Below are positions 8,726 to 19,464 of a stretch of DNA of 64,000 nucleotides, piece by piece. The stretch's first letter is position 1. The number at the start of each line of letters is the position of its first letter. The stretch spans positions 1-64,000 of the forward strand of contig NZ_MBEU01000013.1 of assembly GCF_001954275.1 (NCBI RefSeq), read 5' to 3'. The position numbers were made by a program, and so were the translations under genes. Below the pieces are notes generated by a model, which ran no database searches, was not told the origin of the DNA, and saw nothing but the letters and a program-made list of their open reading frames with translations. This DNA comes from Mycobacterium sp. IS-836 (GTDB taxonomy: Bacteria > Actinomycetota > Actinomycetes > Mycobacteriales > Mycobacteriaceae).

Positions 8726-10594
<1,869 letters not shown>

Positions 10595-10599
10595 AGCGC

Positions 10600-11271
10600 A
10601 TGCGGCCGTTGTGGATTGGCGTGGCGCTCATCCTGCTGGTCAGCGGGTGCGCCCATTCACACTCACCCAAACCGCCGGCCTCACCCTCGTCGTCGGCGCA
10701 CGGCGTCGCCGTCAACCCCGCCAACATCAAGCGGGTGGTTCGCGAGCTGCCGCCCAACTACGAGGTCAGCACCGCCATCCCCGGTGCGGCCTCACCGCGG
10801 GTGATCTGGAGCCTCGGAACCGATGCGGCGGCCAAGCCTCCGCAGTGCGCGGCACTCGCCGACCCGGGTAACGGGCACGCCGGATCCACGCAAGGGTTGT
10901 CCGCCTCGGGCGCGGGCGGCATCGTCGACACGATCGTCGTTGCATTGCCGGGCCCGGTGGACCTCGACCACAACCTGGTCGCGGCGTGCGGCCAGTGGAC
11001 CATGACTTCCGGACACACCACGGTCGACGTTCACCTCACCGACGCCCCGCACATCGACGGCGCCGAGACGCTCGGCATGGTGGCCGATATCAAGTCGTCC
11101 GTCGAGGCGGGCACCGAAATCGATTCGCGCGCATGCACATTCATCGCCTACCTGGGTGGCTACTACGCGTTCACCACGCTGATCACCGACCCGGGATCGG
11201 CGCTGCCGGCGCTGCCACCCCAATTCGCCGCCGATCTTCTCGTCAAAACTGTGTCCACGTTACGCAACTGA
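10600..11271 (+). CDS. DUF5642-like lipoprotein (copy 1)
   Basis: The product is a secreted lipoprotein of 223 residues. The signal peptide MRPLWIGVALILLVSGC ends in a lipobox (LVSG|C) with the lipidated Cys at residue 17. A Ser/Pro/His-rich spacer follows, then a globular domain with several Cys and the motif DAPHIDGAETLGM. Its neighbour at 11299 shares the overall length, the position of the Cys residues and the DAPHIDG block, so the two are tandem paralogues. It begins five bases after pat and is probably cotranscribed with it. The function is unknown; surface location is inferred from the lipobox. Confidence 0.75.
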   Translation: MRPLWIGVALILLVSGCAHSHSPKPPASPSSSAHGVAVNPANIKRVVRELPPNYEVSTAIPGAASPRVIWSLGTDAAAKPPQCAALADPGNGHAGSTQGLSASGAGGIVDTIVVALPGPVDLDHNLVAACGQWTMTSGHTTVDVHLTDAPHIDGAETLGMVADIKSSVEAGTEIDSRACTFIAYLGGYYAFTTLITDPGSALPALPPQFAADLLVKTVSTLRN

Positions 11272-11298
11272 GCGACGGGGTTGGGTAGATTGGCCACG

Positions 11299-11955
11299 AT
11301 GTTCAAGGTGGTGTCGGCGATCGCATCCGTCTGCGTGCTCGCCGGCTGCTCATCGGGTTCGGATGCCGCCTCGACGAGGGCCGACATCGCCAAGGTCGCC
11401 GGGGTGAAGTCGAGCTTCGGGCCGGAGTTCAAAGTCGCCGACATCAGCGAAAGAGCAATCGATCCCAAGTTCCTGTCCGCCCGCAAGCTGCCCGACGGCC
11501 TGAGTTTCGATCCCCCCAACTGCGCGAAAACCGCGCTCGGCCCGGCCATGCCCCCGGACTTGCAGGGCAATATGGCCGCGGTGTCCGCCGAGGGCAACGG
11601 CGACCGCTACGTCGTCATCGCGGTGGAAACCTCCAAGCCGGTGCCGGTCGAGGATCCGGCGAAGGACTGCAGCAAGGTGGCGTTTTCCGGGGGTCAGGTG
11701 CGCGGCGGACTCGAGGTGATCGACGCCCCGCACATCGACGGGACGCACACGTTCGGGGTGCACCGCGTGTTGCAGGCGCTCGTCGGAAACACGGCCCACA
11801 CCGGCGAGTTGTATGACTACTCGGCCCAGTTCGGCGAATACCAGGTGATCGTCATCGCCAATCCGCTTGTGGTGCCCGATCAGCCGGTCGCGAAAGTGGA
11901 CACGCAGCGTGCCCGCGACCTGCTCGTCAAGGCGGTGGCCGCGGTTCGCAGCTGA
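11299..11955 (+). CDS. DUF5642-like lipoprotein (copy 2)
   Basis: The product of 218 residues has a lipoprotein signal peptide, MFKVVSAIASVCVLAGC, with lipobox LAG|C. The mature domain shares with copy 1 the DAPHIDG motif and the final helix containing ARDLLVKAV (DLLVKTV in copy 1), which supports a tandem duplication followed by divergence. ATG 11299 is preferred over the in-frame TTG at 11281 because it gives a compact signal peptide. Its 3' end is eight bases from the convergent alkB-like gene. No enzymatic motif is seen; the role is unknown. Confidence 0.75.
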   Translation: MFKVVSAIASVCVLAGCSSGSDAASTRADIAKVAGVKSSFGPEFKVADISERAIDPKFLSARKLPDGLSFDPPNCAKTALGPAMPPDLQGNMAAVSAEGNGDRYVVIAVETSKPVPVEDPAKDCSKVAFSGGQVRGGLEVIDAPHIDGTHTFGVHRVLQALVGNTAHTGELYDYSAQFGEYQVIVIANPLVVPDQPVAKVDTQRARDLLVKAVAAVRS

Positions 11956-11962
11956 CTCGGCC

Positions 11963-12583
11963 CTAGCGGACGTCGCGGGGCCGGAACTGGATGCTGACGC
12001 GCGGACCGGTTGGCGCCGCCGTCTTCGGCACCGAGTGTTCCCAGGTGCGTTGGCATGATCCGCCCATCACCAGCAGGTCGCCGTGCGCCTGCGGCAGCCG
12101 CAGCGATGGGCCGCCGCCGCCGCGGCGGCGCATCGCGAAAGTGCGTGTGGCGCCGAGGCTGACGATGGCCACCATGGTGTCTTCCGAACTGCTTCGGCCG
12201 ATGGTGTCGCCGTGCCAGGCGACGCTGTCGGAGCCGTCGCGATAGCAGCACAACCCCACCGTGGTGAACGGCTCGCCGAGCTCGCCGGCGTAGATGTCGT
12301 TGAGCCGACGGCGTAGCCGCGCCAGGCGCGGGTGCGGTGGGTCTTCGACCGTGAGGTCGTGAAAGCTCACCAGCCGCGGGACGTCGACCACGCGGTCGTA
12401 CATGTGGCGGCGTTCGGCCCGCCACGGCACCGTGGACAGCAACGCGGTGAGCAGGTCGTCGGCGTCCGTCAGCCAGCCGGCGCGCAGCTCGATGAACGCG
12501 CCGTCACCGAGTTGTCTGCGCTCGGTGTGTTGGAACAGCGAGCCCTGGACCGTGACGCTCACGGGCGCCAGTCTATCGCACAT
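11963..12583 (-). CDS. AlkB-type 2-oxoglutarate/Fe(II) dioxygenase (Rv1000c type)
   Basis: The protein of about 206 residues has the AlkB core. The iron ligands are the His and Asp of WHGDTIGR and the His of WEHSVPK, and the 2-oxoglutarate-binding Arg lies in [10 protein letters not shown]. The nucleotide-recognition lid contains [19 protein letters not shown]. The family oxidatively removes alkyl groups from nucleic-acid bases; substrate preference cannot be told. ATG 12583 (MCDRLAPV) is chosen, since the longer frame beginning at 12730 runs into the arcA promoter region and shows no conserved N-terminus. It is divergent from arcA, matching the Rv1000c-Rv1001 arrangement. Confidence 0.85.
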   Translation of the reverse strand: MCDRLAPVSVTVQGSLFQHTERRQLGDGAFIELRAGWLTDADDLLTALLSTVPWRAERRHMYDRVVDVPRLVSFHDLTVEDPPHPRLARLRRRLNDIYAGELGEPFTTVGLCCYRDGSDSVAWHGDTIGRSSSEDTMVAIVSLGATRTFAMRRRGGGGPSLRLPQAHGDLLVMGGSCQRTWEHSVPKTAAPTGPRVSIQFRPRDVR

Positions 12584-12632
12584 CCGTTCGATCGGGACGG
12601 GAGCGGCCGGGCGACCGGCTACCGTTTTAACC

Positions 12633-13841
12633 GTGGGTGTTGAGCTGAGCACCGAGTCCGAAGTGGGCACGCTACGCGTCGCCATCCTGCACCGCCCGGG
12701 TGCCGAGTTGGGGCGACTCAATCCACGCAACAGCGACCAGCTGCTGTTCGACGGGTTGCCGTGGGTCGCTCGCGCGCAGGAGGAGCACGACCAGTTCGCC
12801 GAGCTGCTGCGGTCGCGCGGGGTGGAAGTGCTGCTGCTGTCGGACCTGCTGACCGAGGCGCTCAGCCACAGCGGGGCAGCCCGGATGCAGGGTGTTGCCG
12901 CCGCTGTCGACGCGCGCCGGCTCGGTGCGCCTCTGGCGCAAGAGCTTTCGGCCTATCTGCGCGGTCTGGACCCGGTCCGGCTCGCGAATGTCCTTATGGC
13001 CGGCATGACGTTCAACGAACTCCCGCCCGACACCCGCACCGACGTGTCGTTGGTGCTTCGCATGCACCATGGCGCGGACTTCGTCATCGAGCCCCTGCCG
13101 AACCTGGTGTTCACCCGCGACTCGTCGATCTGGATCGGGCCGCGGGTCGTGATCCCGACGCTGGCGCTGCGGGCCCGGGTTCGCGAGGCGTCGCTGACCG
13201 ACCTCATCTACGCGCACCATCCGCGGTTCACCGGTGTGCGGCGCGCCTACGAGTCGCGCACCGCCCCGGTCGAGGGCGGCGACGTGCTGTTGCTCGCGCC
13301 CGGTGTGCTCGCCGTCGGCGTGGGCGAGCGCACCACCCCTGCCGGTGCGGAAGCGTTGGCGCGCAGCCTATTTGACGACGACCTCGCCAACACCGTGCTG
13401 GCCGTGCCGATCGCTCAGCAGCGCGCGCAGATGCACCTGGACACGGTGTGCACGATGGTCGACACCGACACCGTGGTGATGTACGCCAACGTCGTCGACA
13501 CGCTCTCGGCCTTCACCATCCAGCGCACGCCCGACGGCGTCACGATCAGCGACGAAACGCCGTTCCTCGAGGCCGCCGCCAAGGCGATGGAGATCGACAA
13601 GCTGCGCGTCATCGATACCGGTCTCGATCCGGTCATCGCCGAACGCGAACAGTGGGACGACGGCAACAACACGTTGGCTCTGACGCCCGGGGTCGTCGTC
13701 GCCTACGAACGCAACATGCAGACCAATAGCCGCTTGCAAGACGCCGGCATCGAAGTGCTGACCATCGCGGGATCGGAATTGGGTACCGGCCGCGGCGGCC
13801 CCCGCTGCATGTGCTGCCCCGTCGCCCGCGACCCGGTGTAG
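12633..13841 (+). CDS. arcA: Arginine deiminase
   Basis: The product has 402 residues and converts L-arginine to citrulline and ammonia in the cytoplasm. It matches mycobacterial ArcA (Rv1001) closely along its length, from MGVEL at the GTG start to the C-terminus. Active-site regions are visible: [11 protein letters not shown] (substrate Asp), VEGGDVLLL (Glu), [11 protein letters not shown] (catalytic His and Asp), and the nucleophile Cys392 in [10 protein letters not shown] second Cys stands where Ser or Thr is usual. There are no arcB, arcC or arcD neighbours, so it does not form a complete arginine deiminase pathway here. A 65-bp hairpin repeat starts 11 bases after the stop and may terminate transcription. 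Confidence 0.95.
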   Translation: MGVELSTESEVGTLRVAILHRPGAELGRLNPRNSDQLLFDGLPWVARAQEEHDQFAELLRSRGVEVLLLSDLLTEALSHSGAARMQGVAAAVDARRLGAPLAQELSAYLRGLDPVRLANVLMAGMTFNELPPDTRTDVSLVLRMHHGADFVIEPLPNLVFTRDSSIWIGPRVVIPTLALRARVREASLTDLIYAHHPRFTGVRRAYESRTAPVEGGDVLLLAPGVLAVGVGERTTPAGAEALARSLFDDDLANTVLAVPIAQQRAQMHLDTVCTMVDTDTVVMYANVVDTLSAFTIQRTPDGVTISDETPFLEAAAKAMEIDKLRVIDTGLDPVIAEREQWDDGNNTLALTPGVVVAYERNMQTNSRLQDAGIEVLTIAGSELGTGRGGPRCMCCPVARDPV

Positions 13842-13851
13842 CCTTTCGCGT

Positions 13852-13916
13852 CGAGATTGCCGCCATGGTCGTGATTGGCCCCCGGATCACAGCCCTCACG
13901 GCAATCTCGGCGCAGA
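13852..13916. repeat. 65-bp hairpin direct repeat, copy 1
   Basis: It starts CGAGATTGCCG and ends with CGGCAATCTCGGCGCAGA, so the 11-base ends form a stem, with an inner GTGAT/ATCAC stem. It matches copy 2 (14779-14843) at 61 of 65 positions in the same orientation. It lies 11 bases after the arcA stop and contains the stop codon and last five codons of the DUF559 gene. It could act as a bidirectional terminator or be a small REP/MITE-like element. Confidence 0.85.
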
Positions 13917-14744
13917 GCGGCGTGCAAGCGCGTCGCGCGCCCGCTGCACAATGACGTTTGGCCGGTCCTCATTGATCACCCTGATCACATGCCAGCCGAG
14001 GCGACTGATCATTTCGGCTCGCCGGATGTCCTTCACGTATTGCCTTCGATCGCTTCGGTGTTGGTCCCCGTCGTATTCGATTGCGACCATCGGCCCCTCC
14101 CATCCCATATCGAGGTACGCGACAAGCTGTCCATCGGTGACGCGAATCTGCGTAACGGGGCGGGGCAGGCCGGCGTCGATGAGGACCATTCGCAACCAGC
14201 TTTCCTTCGGAGACTGTGCTCCGCCGTCCATTAACGCGAGAGGTACCTGGCATTGGCGCACGCCCCGTGCCCCCTTATGCCGAGCTATTAAAGGGGCCAC
14301 GTCGGCCGAGGTAACACCGGTCGCCGCCGACAGCGCGTCGAGGTGGGCGACCGCGACGGCAGGCGGCAGATGCCTGGCCAGATCGAACGCGGTGCGTGCA
14401 AGACCAGTTACAGGCAGGCCGTCGAATTCGACGACGTCCTCATCGCTGATGCGTTCGCGGCGAACAATCGTGCCCGGAGGTGGATGGTTGAACGGTCCGA
14501 CAATTTCTACCGGGGTGAAATCGTCGATCCACTTGGCTCCGTGGAGCGCGGCGGCGGCACGGCCGGCGATGATGCCGCGCCGTCCCGACCACAGCCACGC
14601 CGCATGGGCGTTGTCCCGCAGCGACCTGACCCCATTTTTCGGCAGGTATACGTTGCGGTGGATTCGCCGGTAGTTCCAGCGCAGTTGGCCGCGGGTCAGC
14701 GCGCCGCACGCTATTGCCTCGGTCCCGCGAAATACCCCCGTCAC
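13896..14744 (-). CDS. DUF559-domain protein with N-terminal AbiEi-like region
   Basis: The protein has 282 residues and a GTG start. The N-terminal 100 residues resemble the winged-helix AbiEi/type IV antitoxin-like region (LTRGQLRWNYRRIHRNVYLP), followed by a linker with LPVTGLARTAFDLAR. The C-terminal part is the DUF559 domain of the Vsr/PD-(D/E)xK nuclease fold: ESWLR, MVAIEYDGDQHRSDRRQYVKD and RLGWHVIRV. Such proteins are numerous in mycobacteria and their function is unproven. It is flanked by two hairpin repeats, and the last residues (APRLP) and the stop are encoded inside copy 1. The corresponding interval in M. tuberculosis (Rv1001-Rv1002c) has no such gene as far as I recall, so it is probably an insertion. 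Confidence 0.75.
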   Translation of the reverse strand: MTGVFRGTEAIACGALTRGQLRWNYRRIHRNVYLPKNGVRSLRDNAHAAWLWSGRRGIIAGRAAAALHGAKWIDDFTPVEIVGPFNHPPPGTIVRRERISDEDVVEFDGLPVTGLARTAFDLARHLPPAVAVAHLDALSAATGVTSADVAPLIARHKGARGVRQCQVPLALMDGGAQSPKESWLRMVLIDAGLPRPVTQIRVTDGQLVAYLDMGWEGPMVAIEYDGDQHRSDRRQYVKDIRRAEMISRLGWHVIRVINEDRPNVIVQRARDALARRSAPRLP

Positions 14745-14778
14745 GCGCTCATGGTGCTTGCGGTGACTGACATCTCAC

Positions 14779-14843
14779 CGAGATTGCCGTCATGGTCGTG
14801 ATTGGGCCCGCGATCACAGCCCTCACGGCAATCTCGGCGCAGA
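14779..14843. repeat. 65-bp hairpin direct repeat, copy 2
   Basis: This copy is 94% identical to copy 1 at 13852-13916, in the same orientation, with the same 11-base terminal stem. It lies between the DUF559 start and the pmt stop, ending eight bases from the latter. It could terminate pmt transcription. The pair brackets exactly one gene. Confidence 0.85.
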
Positions 14844-14851
14844 AACCCGAA

Positions 14852-16447
14852 CTACCGCCAGCTGGGCAGCCAGATCTCCATGTCCCAGGTCTGCTGCGAA
14901 ATGGGAAGACCGGTAAGCACCGGGAACAGCCAGGCGAAGTTGGTCACCACTAACGCGACGTAGCAGCACACCGCGATCAGGCCCAGTGTCCGTCGCTCGG
15001 AGCTTTGACCACGCGCGTAGAGGATGTCCCCACATATCAGGGCGATCCCCATCACCAGGAACGGCGCCATGGTCGCCGCGTAGAAGAAGTACATCTGCCG
15101 GTCGATGTCGGCGAACCAGGGCAGCCATCCCGCGCAATAGCCCACCAGGACCACGGCGTAGCGCCAGTCCCGCCGGATCACCGATCGCCAAAGGGCATAG
15201 ATCAGCACCGGCACCGCCAGCCACCACATCGCGGGAGTGCCGACCAGCATCTCGGCCTTCACGCAGGATTGCGCCCCGCAACCGGCGACGTTCTGCTGAT
15301 CGATGGCATAGAGCACCGGCCGCAACGACATCGGCCAGCTCCACGGTTTGGATTCCCACGGGTGGTAGTTGCCGGCCGAATTCGTCAGGCCCGCATGGAA
15401 TTGGAAGGCCTTGGCGGTGTAGTGCCAAAGGGAGCGGACGGCGTCGGGCAGCGGAAGGACGGAGTGGGGGCCGATCGTCTGGCCGACCTCGTGCCGGTCG
15501 ATCGCGGTCTCCGAGGCGAACCACGGCGCATAGCTGGCCAGGTAGACCGCGAACGGGATGAACGCCAGCGCATAAATGGTGGGGATCAGGTCACGGCGGA
15601 GAACCCCCAGCCAGGGCCGGGTCACCTGATATTGACGGCGCGCCGCCACGTCGAACGCCAACGACATCGCGCCGAAGAACAGCACGAAGTAAAGGCCGGA
15701 CCACTTTGTCCCGCAAGCCAATCCGAGCAGAATCCCCGCGAGGAAGCGCCACCAGCGCACACCCAGCCGCGGGCCCCACACCGTTTCGCCGGCGCGACCC
15801 TCCAACAGGGCCACGTGCATTCGTTGCCTCACCTGATCGCGGTCGACGATCAGCGCGCCGAACGCGGCGACCACGAAGAAGGTGAGCAGGCCGTCGAGCA
15901 GCGCGGTCCGGGAGGCGACGAAGCTAACGCCGTCGCAGATGAGCAGCACGCCGGCGATGGCGCCCACCAAAGTCGATCGGCTGATCCGCCGCACGATGCG
16001 CAGCACCAGGGTCACCATCACCACGCCGAGCAAGGCCCCGGTGAACCGCCAGCCCAACCCGTTGTAGCCGAAGATCGCCTCGCCCAACGCGATCAGTTGC
16101 TTGCCGACCGGCGGATGCACCACCAGCCCGAAGCCGGGATTGTCTTCCACCCCGTGGTTGTGCAGCACCTGCCAGGCCTGAGGCGCGTAGTGCTTCTCGT
16201 CGAAGATCGGCGTGCCCGCATCGGTCGGTGAGCCCAGGTTGAGGAATCGGGTCACCGTTGCCAGCAGCGTGATCACGCCGGTGACCACCCAGCCGCGGAT
16301 CTGGTCGGTGGGCCCGAAATCGGCGACCGGGATTAGCGGGCCCGGGCTGACGACGGGCACGACGCGCTCCCCGACGGCATCCTCCACTGTCACGGAGGTT
16401 TCGCGGGCCGGAGCGGACATCGGTGTCGATCGTAGGCTGTCCGTCAT
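14852..16447 (-). CDS. pmt: Protein O-mannosyltransferase (GT39)
   Basis: This polytopic membrane protein of 531 residues adds mannose from polyprenyl-phosphate-mannose to Ser/Thr of secreted proteins (Rv1002c family). The catalytic first loop carries PIFDEKHYAPQAW, with the acidic Asp-Glu pair, followed by VVHPPVGKQLIALGE. About ten hydrophobic helices follow, and the C-terminal PMT_4TMC region contains WESKPWSWPM and the loop YAATMAPFLVMG. The ATG at 16447 overlaps the rsmI start codon on the other strand (CATG); a second ATG at 16420 would avoid the overlap and is possible. M. tuberculosis Pmt is slightly shorter. The hairpin repeat directly after the stop may end the transcript. Confidence 0.93.
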   Translation of the reverse strand: MTDSLRSTPMSAPARETSVTVEDAVGERVVPVVSPGPLIPVADFGPTDQIRGWVVTGVITLLATVTRFLNLGSPTDAGTPIFDEKHYAPQAWQVLHNHGVEDNPGFGLVVHPPVGKQLIALGEAIFGYNGLGWRFTGALLGVVMVTLVLRIVRRISRSTLVGAIAGVLLICDGVSFVASRTALLDGLLTFFVVAAFGALIVDRDQVRQRMHVALLEGRAGETVWGPRLGVRWWRFLAGILLGLACGTKWSGLYFVLFFGAMSLAFDVAARRQYQVTRPWLGVLRRDLIPTIYALAFIPFAVYLASYAPWFASETAIDRHEVGQTIGPHSVLPLPDAVRSLWHYTAKAFQFHAGLTNSAGNYHPWESKPWSWPMSLRPVLYAIDQQNVAGCGAQSCVKAEMLVGTPAMWWLAVPVLIYALWRSVIRRDWRYAVVLVGYCAGWLPWFADIDRQMYFFYAATMAPFLVMGIALICGDILYARGQSSERRTLGLIAVCCYVALVVTNFAWLFPVLTGLPISQQTWDMEIWLPSWR

Positions 16448-17282
16448 GACCTACGGTCGCCTGTTGCTCGGTGCGACCCCGTTGGGCCAGCCGTCGGATG
16501 CCTCGCCTCGGCTGATCGACGCGCTCACGAGCGCCGACGTGGTGGCGGCCGAGGACACGCGGCGGGTGCGCACCCTGGCCAAAAACCTCGGCGTCGCCAT
16601 CACCGGCCGGGTGGTCAGCCTGTTCGACCAGGTCGAGGCCGCGCGGGTGCCCGCGCTGGTCGACGCGGTCAAGGCCGGGGCGACGGTGCTGGTGGTCAGC
16701 GACGCCGGGATGCCGGTGATCAGCGACCCCGGCTATCGGCTGGTCGCCGCTTGCGTCGACGCGGGGGTGCCGGTGACGTGTCTGCCCGGGCCGTCCGCGG
16801 TGACCACGGCGCTGGCCGTATCCGGTTTGCCGTCGGAGAAGTTCTGCTTCGAGGGCTTCGCCCCGCGCAAGAGCGCGGCCCGCAGGACGTGGCTCAAGGG
16901 ACTGGCCGACGAGCGGCGCACCGTCGTGTTCTTCGAATCGCCGCGCCGGCTGGCTGCGTGCCTGCGCGACGCCGTCGAGGAACTCGGCGGTGAACGCGCG
17001 GCTGCGGTCTGCCGGGAGCTGACCAAGGTGCACGAGGAAGTGGTGCGCGGATCGCTCGCCGAGCTGGCGACGTGGGCGGCCGACGGCGTGCTCGGCGAGA
17101 TCACCGTCGTCGTCGCCGGCGCCGTCCCGCGCGCCGACCTGCCGTCGTTGGTGGCGGACGTGGAGGAGCTCGTCGCGGGGGGTGCCCGCGTCAAGGACGC
17201 GTGCGGCGAGGTGGCCGCGGCGCATCCGGGTGTGCGTTCGCGCCAGCTCTACGACGCGGTCTTGCGGTCACGCCGCGAGTGA
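16446..17282 (+). CDS. rsmI: 16S rRNA (cytidine1402-2'-O)-methyltransferase
   Basis: The product has 278 residues and belongs to the tetrapyrrole methylase fold family. Motifs: GRLLLGATPLGQPSD (N-terminal SAM pocket), VVAAEDTRRVRTL, VLVVSDAGMPVISDPGY and PGPSAVTTALAVSGLP, then FEGFAPRKSAAR. These are diagnostic for RsmI, which methylates the ribose of C1402 in 16S rRNA. The ATG overlaps the pmt start in opposite orientation, so both promoters must lie inside the partner coding region or be very short. The last 34 bases overlap the convergent pabB gene. Confidence 0.95.
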   Translation: MTYGRLLLGATPLGQPSDASPRLIDALTSADVVAAEDTRRVRTLAKNLGVAITGRVVSLFDQVEAARVPALVDAVKAGATVLVVSDAGMPVISDPGYRLVAACVDAGVPVTCLPGPSAVTTALAVSGLPSEKFCFEGFAPRKSAARRTWLKGLADERRTVVFFESPRRLAACLRDAVEELGGERAAAVCRELTKVHEEVVRGSLAELATWAADGVLGEITVVVAGAVPRADLPSLVADVEELVAGGARVKDACGEVAAAHPGVRSRQLYDAVLRSRRE

Positions 17283-18511
17283 GTCGGAAGTGTCAGCCCG
17301 ACGCCGGCCGCCTTGTGCAGACATTCTTCCCATTCGGCGTCGGGGTCCGAGTCGGCGGTGATTCCGCCGCCGACGCCCAGCACCGCACCGCCCACCGCGT
17401 CGAACTCGACGGTGCGGATCGCGACGTTGAGCTCACACCCGGCGATTGGCGATGCCAAACCGACTGTGCCGCAATATATCCCGCGGCGCCGTTGCTCCCA
17501 TTGCGAAATCAATTGGCGGGCACGGTGTTTGGGGGTACCCGTGACGGAGGCGGGCGGAAAGGCCGCGTCCAGCAGTGCGGTCGTCGGCAGCTCCGTCGGT
17601 ACCCGCGCCGCCACCGTGGACACCAGGTGCCACACGCCGGGCGCACGACGCACCACCAGCAGCTCGGGCACGGTCACCGTGCCGGTGATCGCCACCCGGC
17701 CAAGGTCGTTGCGGACCAGGTCCACGATCATGATGTTCTCGGCGACCTCTTTGGCCGAAGCCCGTAACTCCGACGGCCAGGCATCCAGCGGCAGGGTGCC
17801 CTTGATCGGGCTGGACGTCACGACGCAACCGCGGCGCCGCAGAAACAGCTCCGGAGACAGCGACGCCACCGCGCCCCACGGTCCGGCGACGTAGGCCGCC
17901 CGGGACGGAGCGGTACGCGCGACGCCGTCGACGAAGAAATCCAGCGGCGCCCCGGTGACGCGTCCGGTGAACTGCGTGCACACGCACGCCTGGTAGACCT
18001 CGCCGGCGCGGATCGCCTCCAGGCAGGCGAGCACACCGCCGCGGTGCTCCGCGCGGTCGGCCGCGTCCCAGTCGATCCGGCATTCGCGCCCGGGCGCCGG
18101 TGTCGCGGCCAGCGCCGCGGTCAGCCAATCCGGCATCGGGACCCCGGAAAGGCTTTCGTACCACCACTGCCCGTCCCGGTCGCGGCGCAGCACGCAGTCG
18201 GTCCACCCCCCGGCGGCCTCGGGGATCCGGTTCGGACGTCCGTCGGCGCCCGCGTCGGGATAGGACAGGTAGCCGACCCAGCCGCCGCCCACGGCCGCGG
18301 AATCCGGCGTCCGCGCGTCCAACCCGACCGCGAACGCGTCGCGGGCGTCGACCGGTTGCGCCGACACGCTCGGTGCGATGACGGCCTGCGCGCCGAACCA
18401 GTCGCCGGTCAGCGCGGCCGGCGGCGGCAGACCGAGCCGCCCGGTGGCGTCGCCGACGGCGCGCAGCACGCGGGGCGCGTCGCCAAGGTCGCCGAGGTCG
18501 TCGATTCGCAC
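17249..18511 (-). CDS. pabB: Aminodeoxychorismate synthase component I
   Basis: This chorismate-binding enzyme of 420 residues has a GTG start. It makes 4-amino-4-deoxychorismate for folate synthesis, using ammonia from a PabA-type glutaminase. The catalytic core motifs are AGEVYQACVCTQFTG, SPELFLRR, SPIKGTLP (the Lys of the PIKG motif typical of PabB and TrpE), ENIMIVDLVRNDLGRV and the C-terminal FPPASVTGTPK and GIYCGTVG. The conserved Rv1005c position next to rsmI supports pabB rather than trpE. The start is at GTG 18511 (MRIDDLGDLG), where the conserved N-terminus begins. It overlaps rsmI convergently. Confidence 0.93.
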   Translation of the reverse strand: MRIDDLGDLGDAPRVLRAVGDATGRLGLPPPAALTGDWFGAQAVIAPSVSAQPVDARDAFAVGLDARTPDSAAVGGGWVGYLSYPDAGADGRPNRIPEAAGGWTDCVLRRDRDGQWWYESLSGVPMPDWLTAALAATPAPGRECRIDWDAADRAEHRGGVLACLEAIRAGEVYQACVCTQFTGRVTGAPLDFFVDGVARTAPSRAAYVAGPWGAVASLSPELFLRRRGCVVTSSPIKGTLPLDAWPSELRASAKEVAENIMIVDLVRNDLGRVAITGTVTVPELLVVRRAPGVWHLVSTVAARVPTELPTTALLDAAFPPASVTGTPKHRARQLISQWEQRRRGIYCGTVGLASPIAGCELNVAIRTVEFDAVGGAVLGVGGGITADSDPDAEWEECLHKAAGVGLTLPTHSRRDRKTAS

Positions 18512-18558
18512 CGATCTAGCTTGACAGAACGACGGACAGCCGCACCCCGCACCGGGGG

Positions 18559-19464
18559 TCAGCCGCGGCTGATGTCGCGGGCCGTCGCCAGCGCGGCCAG
18601 CTTGTCGGGATTGCGCATCACGTAGAAGTTGGTGATCTTGTCGCCGGCGATCTCCAGCGTGATCACCATCTCGAGGTGTTCGTCCTGATAGACCAAGACC
18701 GCCGGGGCGCTGTTGCAGGTCACCATTTCGATGCGCACCGCGGCCCACAATTTGCTCATCTTGCGCATCAGCCCGGCGATGGCCCTGGCCACCCGTTCGG
18801 CACCGATCACCGGCCGCCGCGCGGCGGACACCTTGCCCCCGCTGTCGGCCATCCAGGTCGCATCCGGGGCGAGCATTGCGATCAGCGCGTCCACGTCGCC
18901 GTTGGCCGCCGTGGCCAGGAATTGGGCGGTGATCTCCGCGTTGCGGTGCGCGTCGACCGTGTCGAAGCGCTTGCGCCGCGCCCGCACATGCTCGCGGGCC
19001 CGGTGCGCCACCTGCCGCACGGTCGGCGCGGGCTTGCCGACCGCCTCCCCGATGTCGGCGTAGTCGAAACCGAACACCTCGCGCAGCACGAACACGGCCC
19101 GTTCGTCGGGGCTCAGGGTTTCCAGCAGCACCAGCATCGCCATCGAAACCGATTCCGCCAGAACGACATCGGCCGACGGGTCCTGGTCGTCGGTCAGCAG
19201 CGGCTCGGGCAGCCACGGCCCCACGTACTCCTCGCGGCGACGGGCGCCCGCCCGCAGCGCGTTGAGCGCCTGACGGGTGACCAGCTGGGCCAGGTAGGAC
19301 TTCGTGTCGCGCACGGTCGCGAGGTCGACGTCGGCCCACCGCAGATAGCTGTCCTGCAACACGTCGTCGGCCTCGGTCGCCGAGCCCAGGATTTCGTAGG
19401 CGATGGTGAACAACAACGGCCGCAGCAGCGTGAACCGTTCGGCGTGCTCACCGGGGGCGATCAT
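18559..19464 (-). CDS. ECF41-type RNA polymerase sigma factor (SigJ-like)
   Basis: The protein has 301 residues, longer than a usual ECF factor because of a C-terminal extension. Region sigma2 covers about residues 8-75 and sigma4 about 105-165 (LSPDERAVFVLREVFGFDYADIG). The linker carries WLPEP (84-88), and the SnoaL-like C-terminal domain carries MADSGGK and NPDKL (285-289), the signatures of group ECF41. Here the C-terminal domain, rather than an anti-sigma factor, adjusts activity; SigJ of M. tuberculosis belongs to this group. The ATG overlaps the stop of the upstream FAD oxidoreductase (ATGA), the usual ECF41 partner arrangement. A matching promoter precedes the oxidoreductase, suggesting autoregulation. 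Confidence 0.9.
   Translation of the reverse strand: MIAPGEHAERFTLLRPLLFTIAYEILGSATEADDVLQDSYLRWADVDLATVRDTKSYLAQLVTRQALNALRAGARRREEYVGPWLPEPLLTDDQDPSADVVLAESVSMAMLVLLETLSPDERAVFVLREVFGFDYADIGEAVGKPAPTVRQVAHRAREHVRARRKRFDTVDAHRNAEITAQFLATAANGDVDALIAMLAPDATWMADSGGKVSAARRPVIGAERVARAIAGLMRKMSKLWAAVRIEMVTCNSAPAVLVYQDEHLEMVITLEIAGDKITNFYVMRNPDKLAALATARDISRG

Noticed and set aside
12584..12730. A longer N-terminus for the AlkB-like protein
   Set aside because: The extra residues overlap the divergent arcA start and promoter and lack family character.
13852..14843. Repeats considered as a CRISPR array or an insertion-sequence pair
   Set aside because: There are only two copies, 862 bases apart, with a gene between them and no transposase or cas gene.
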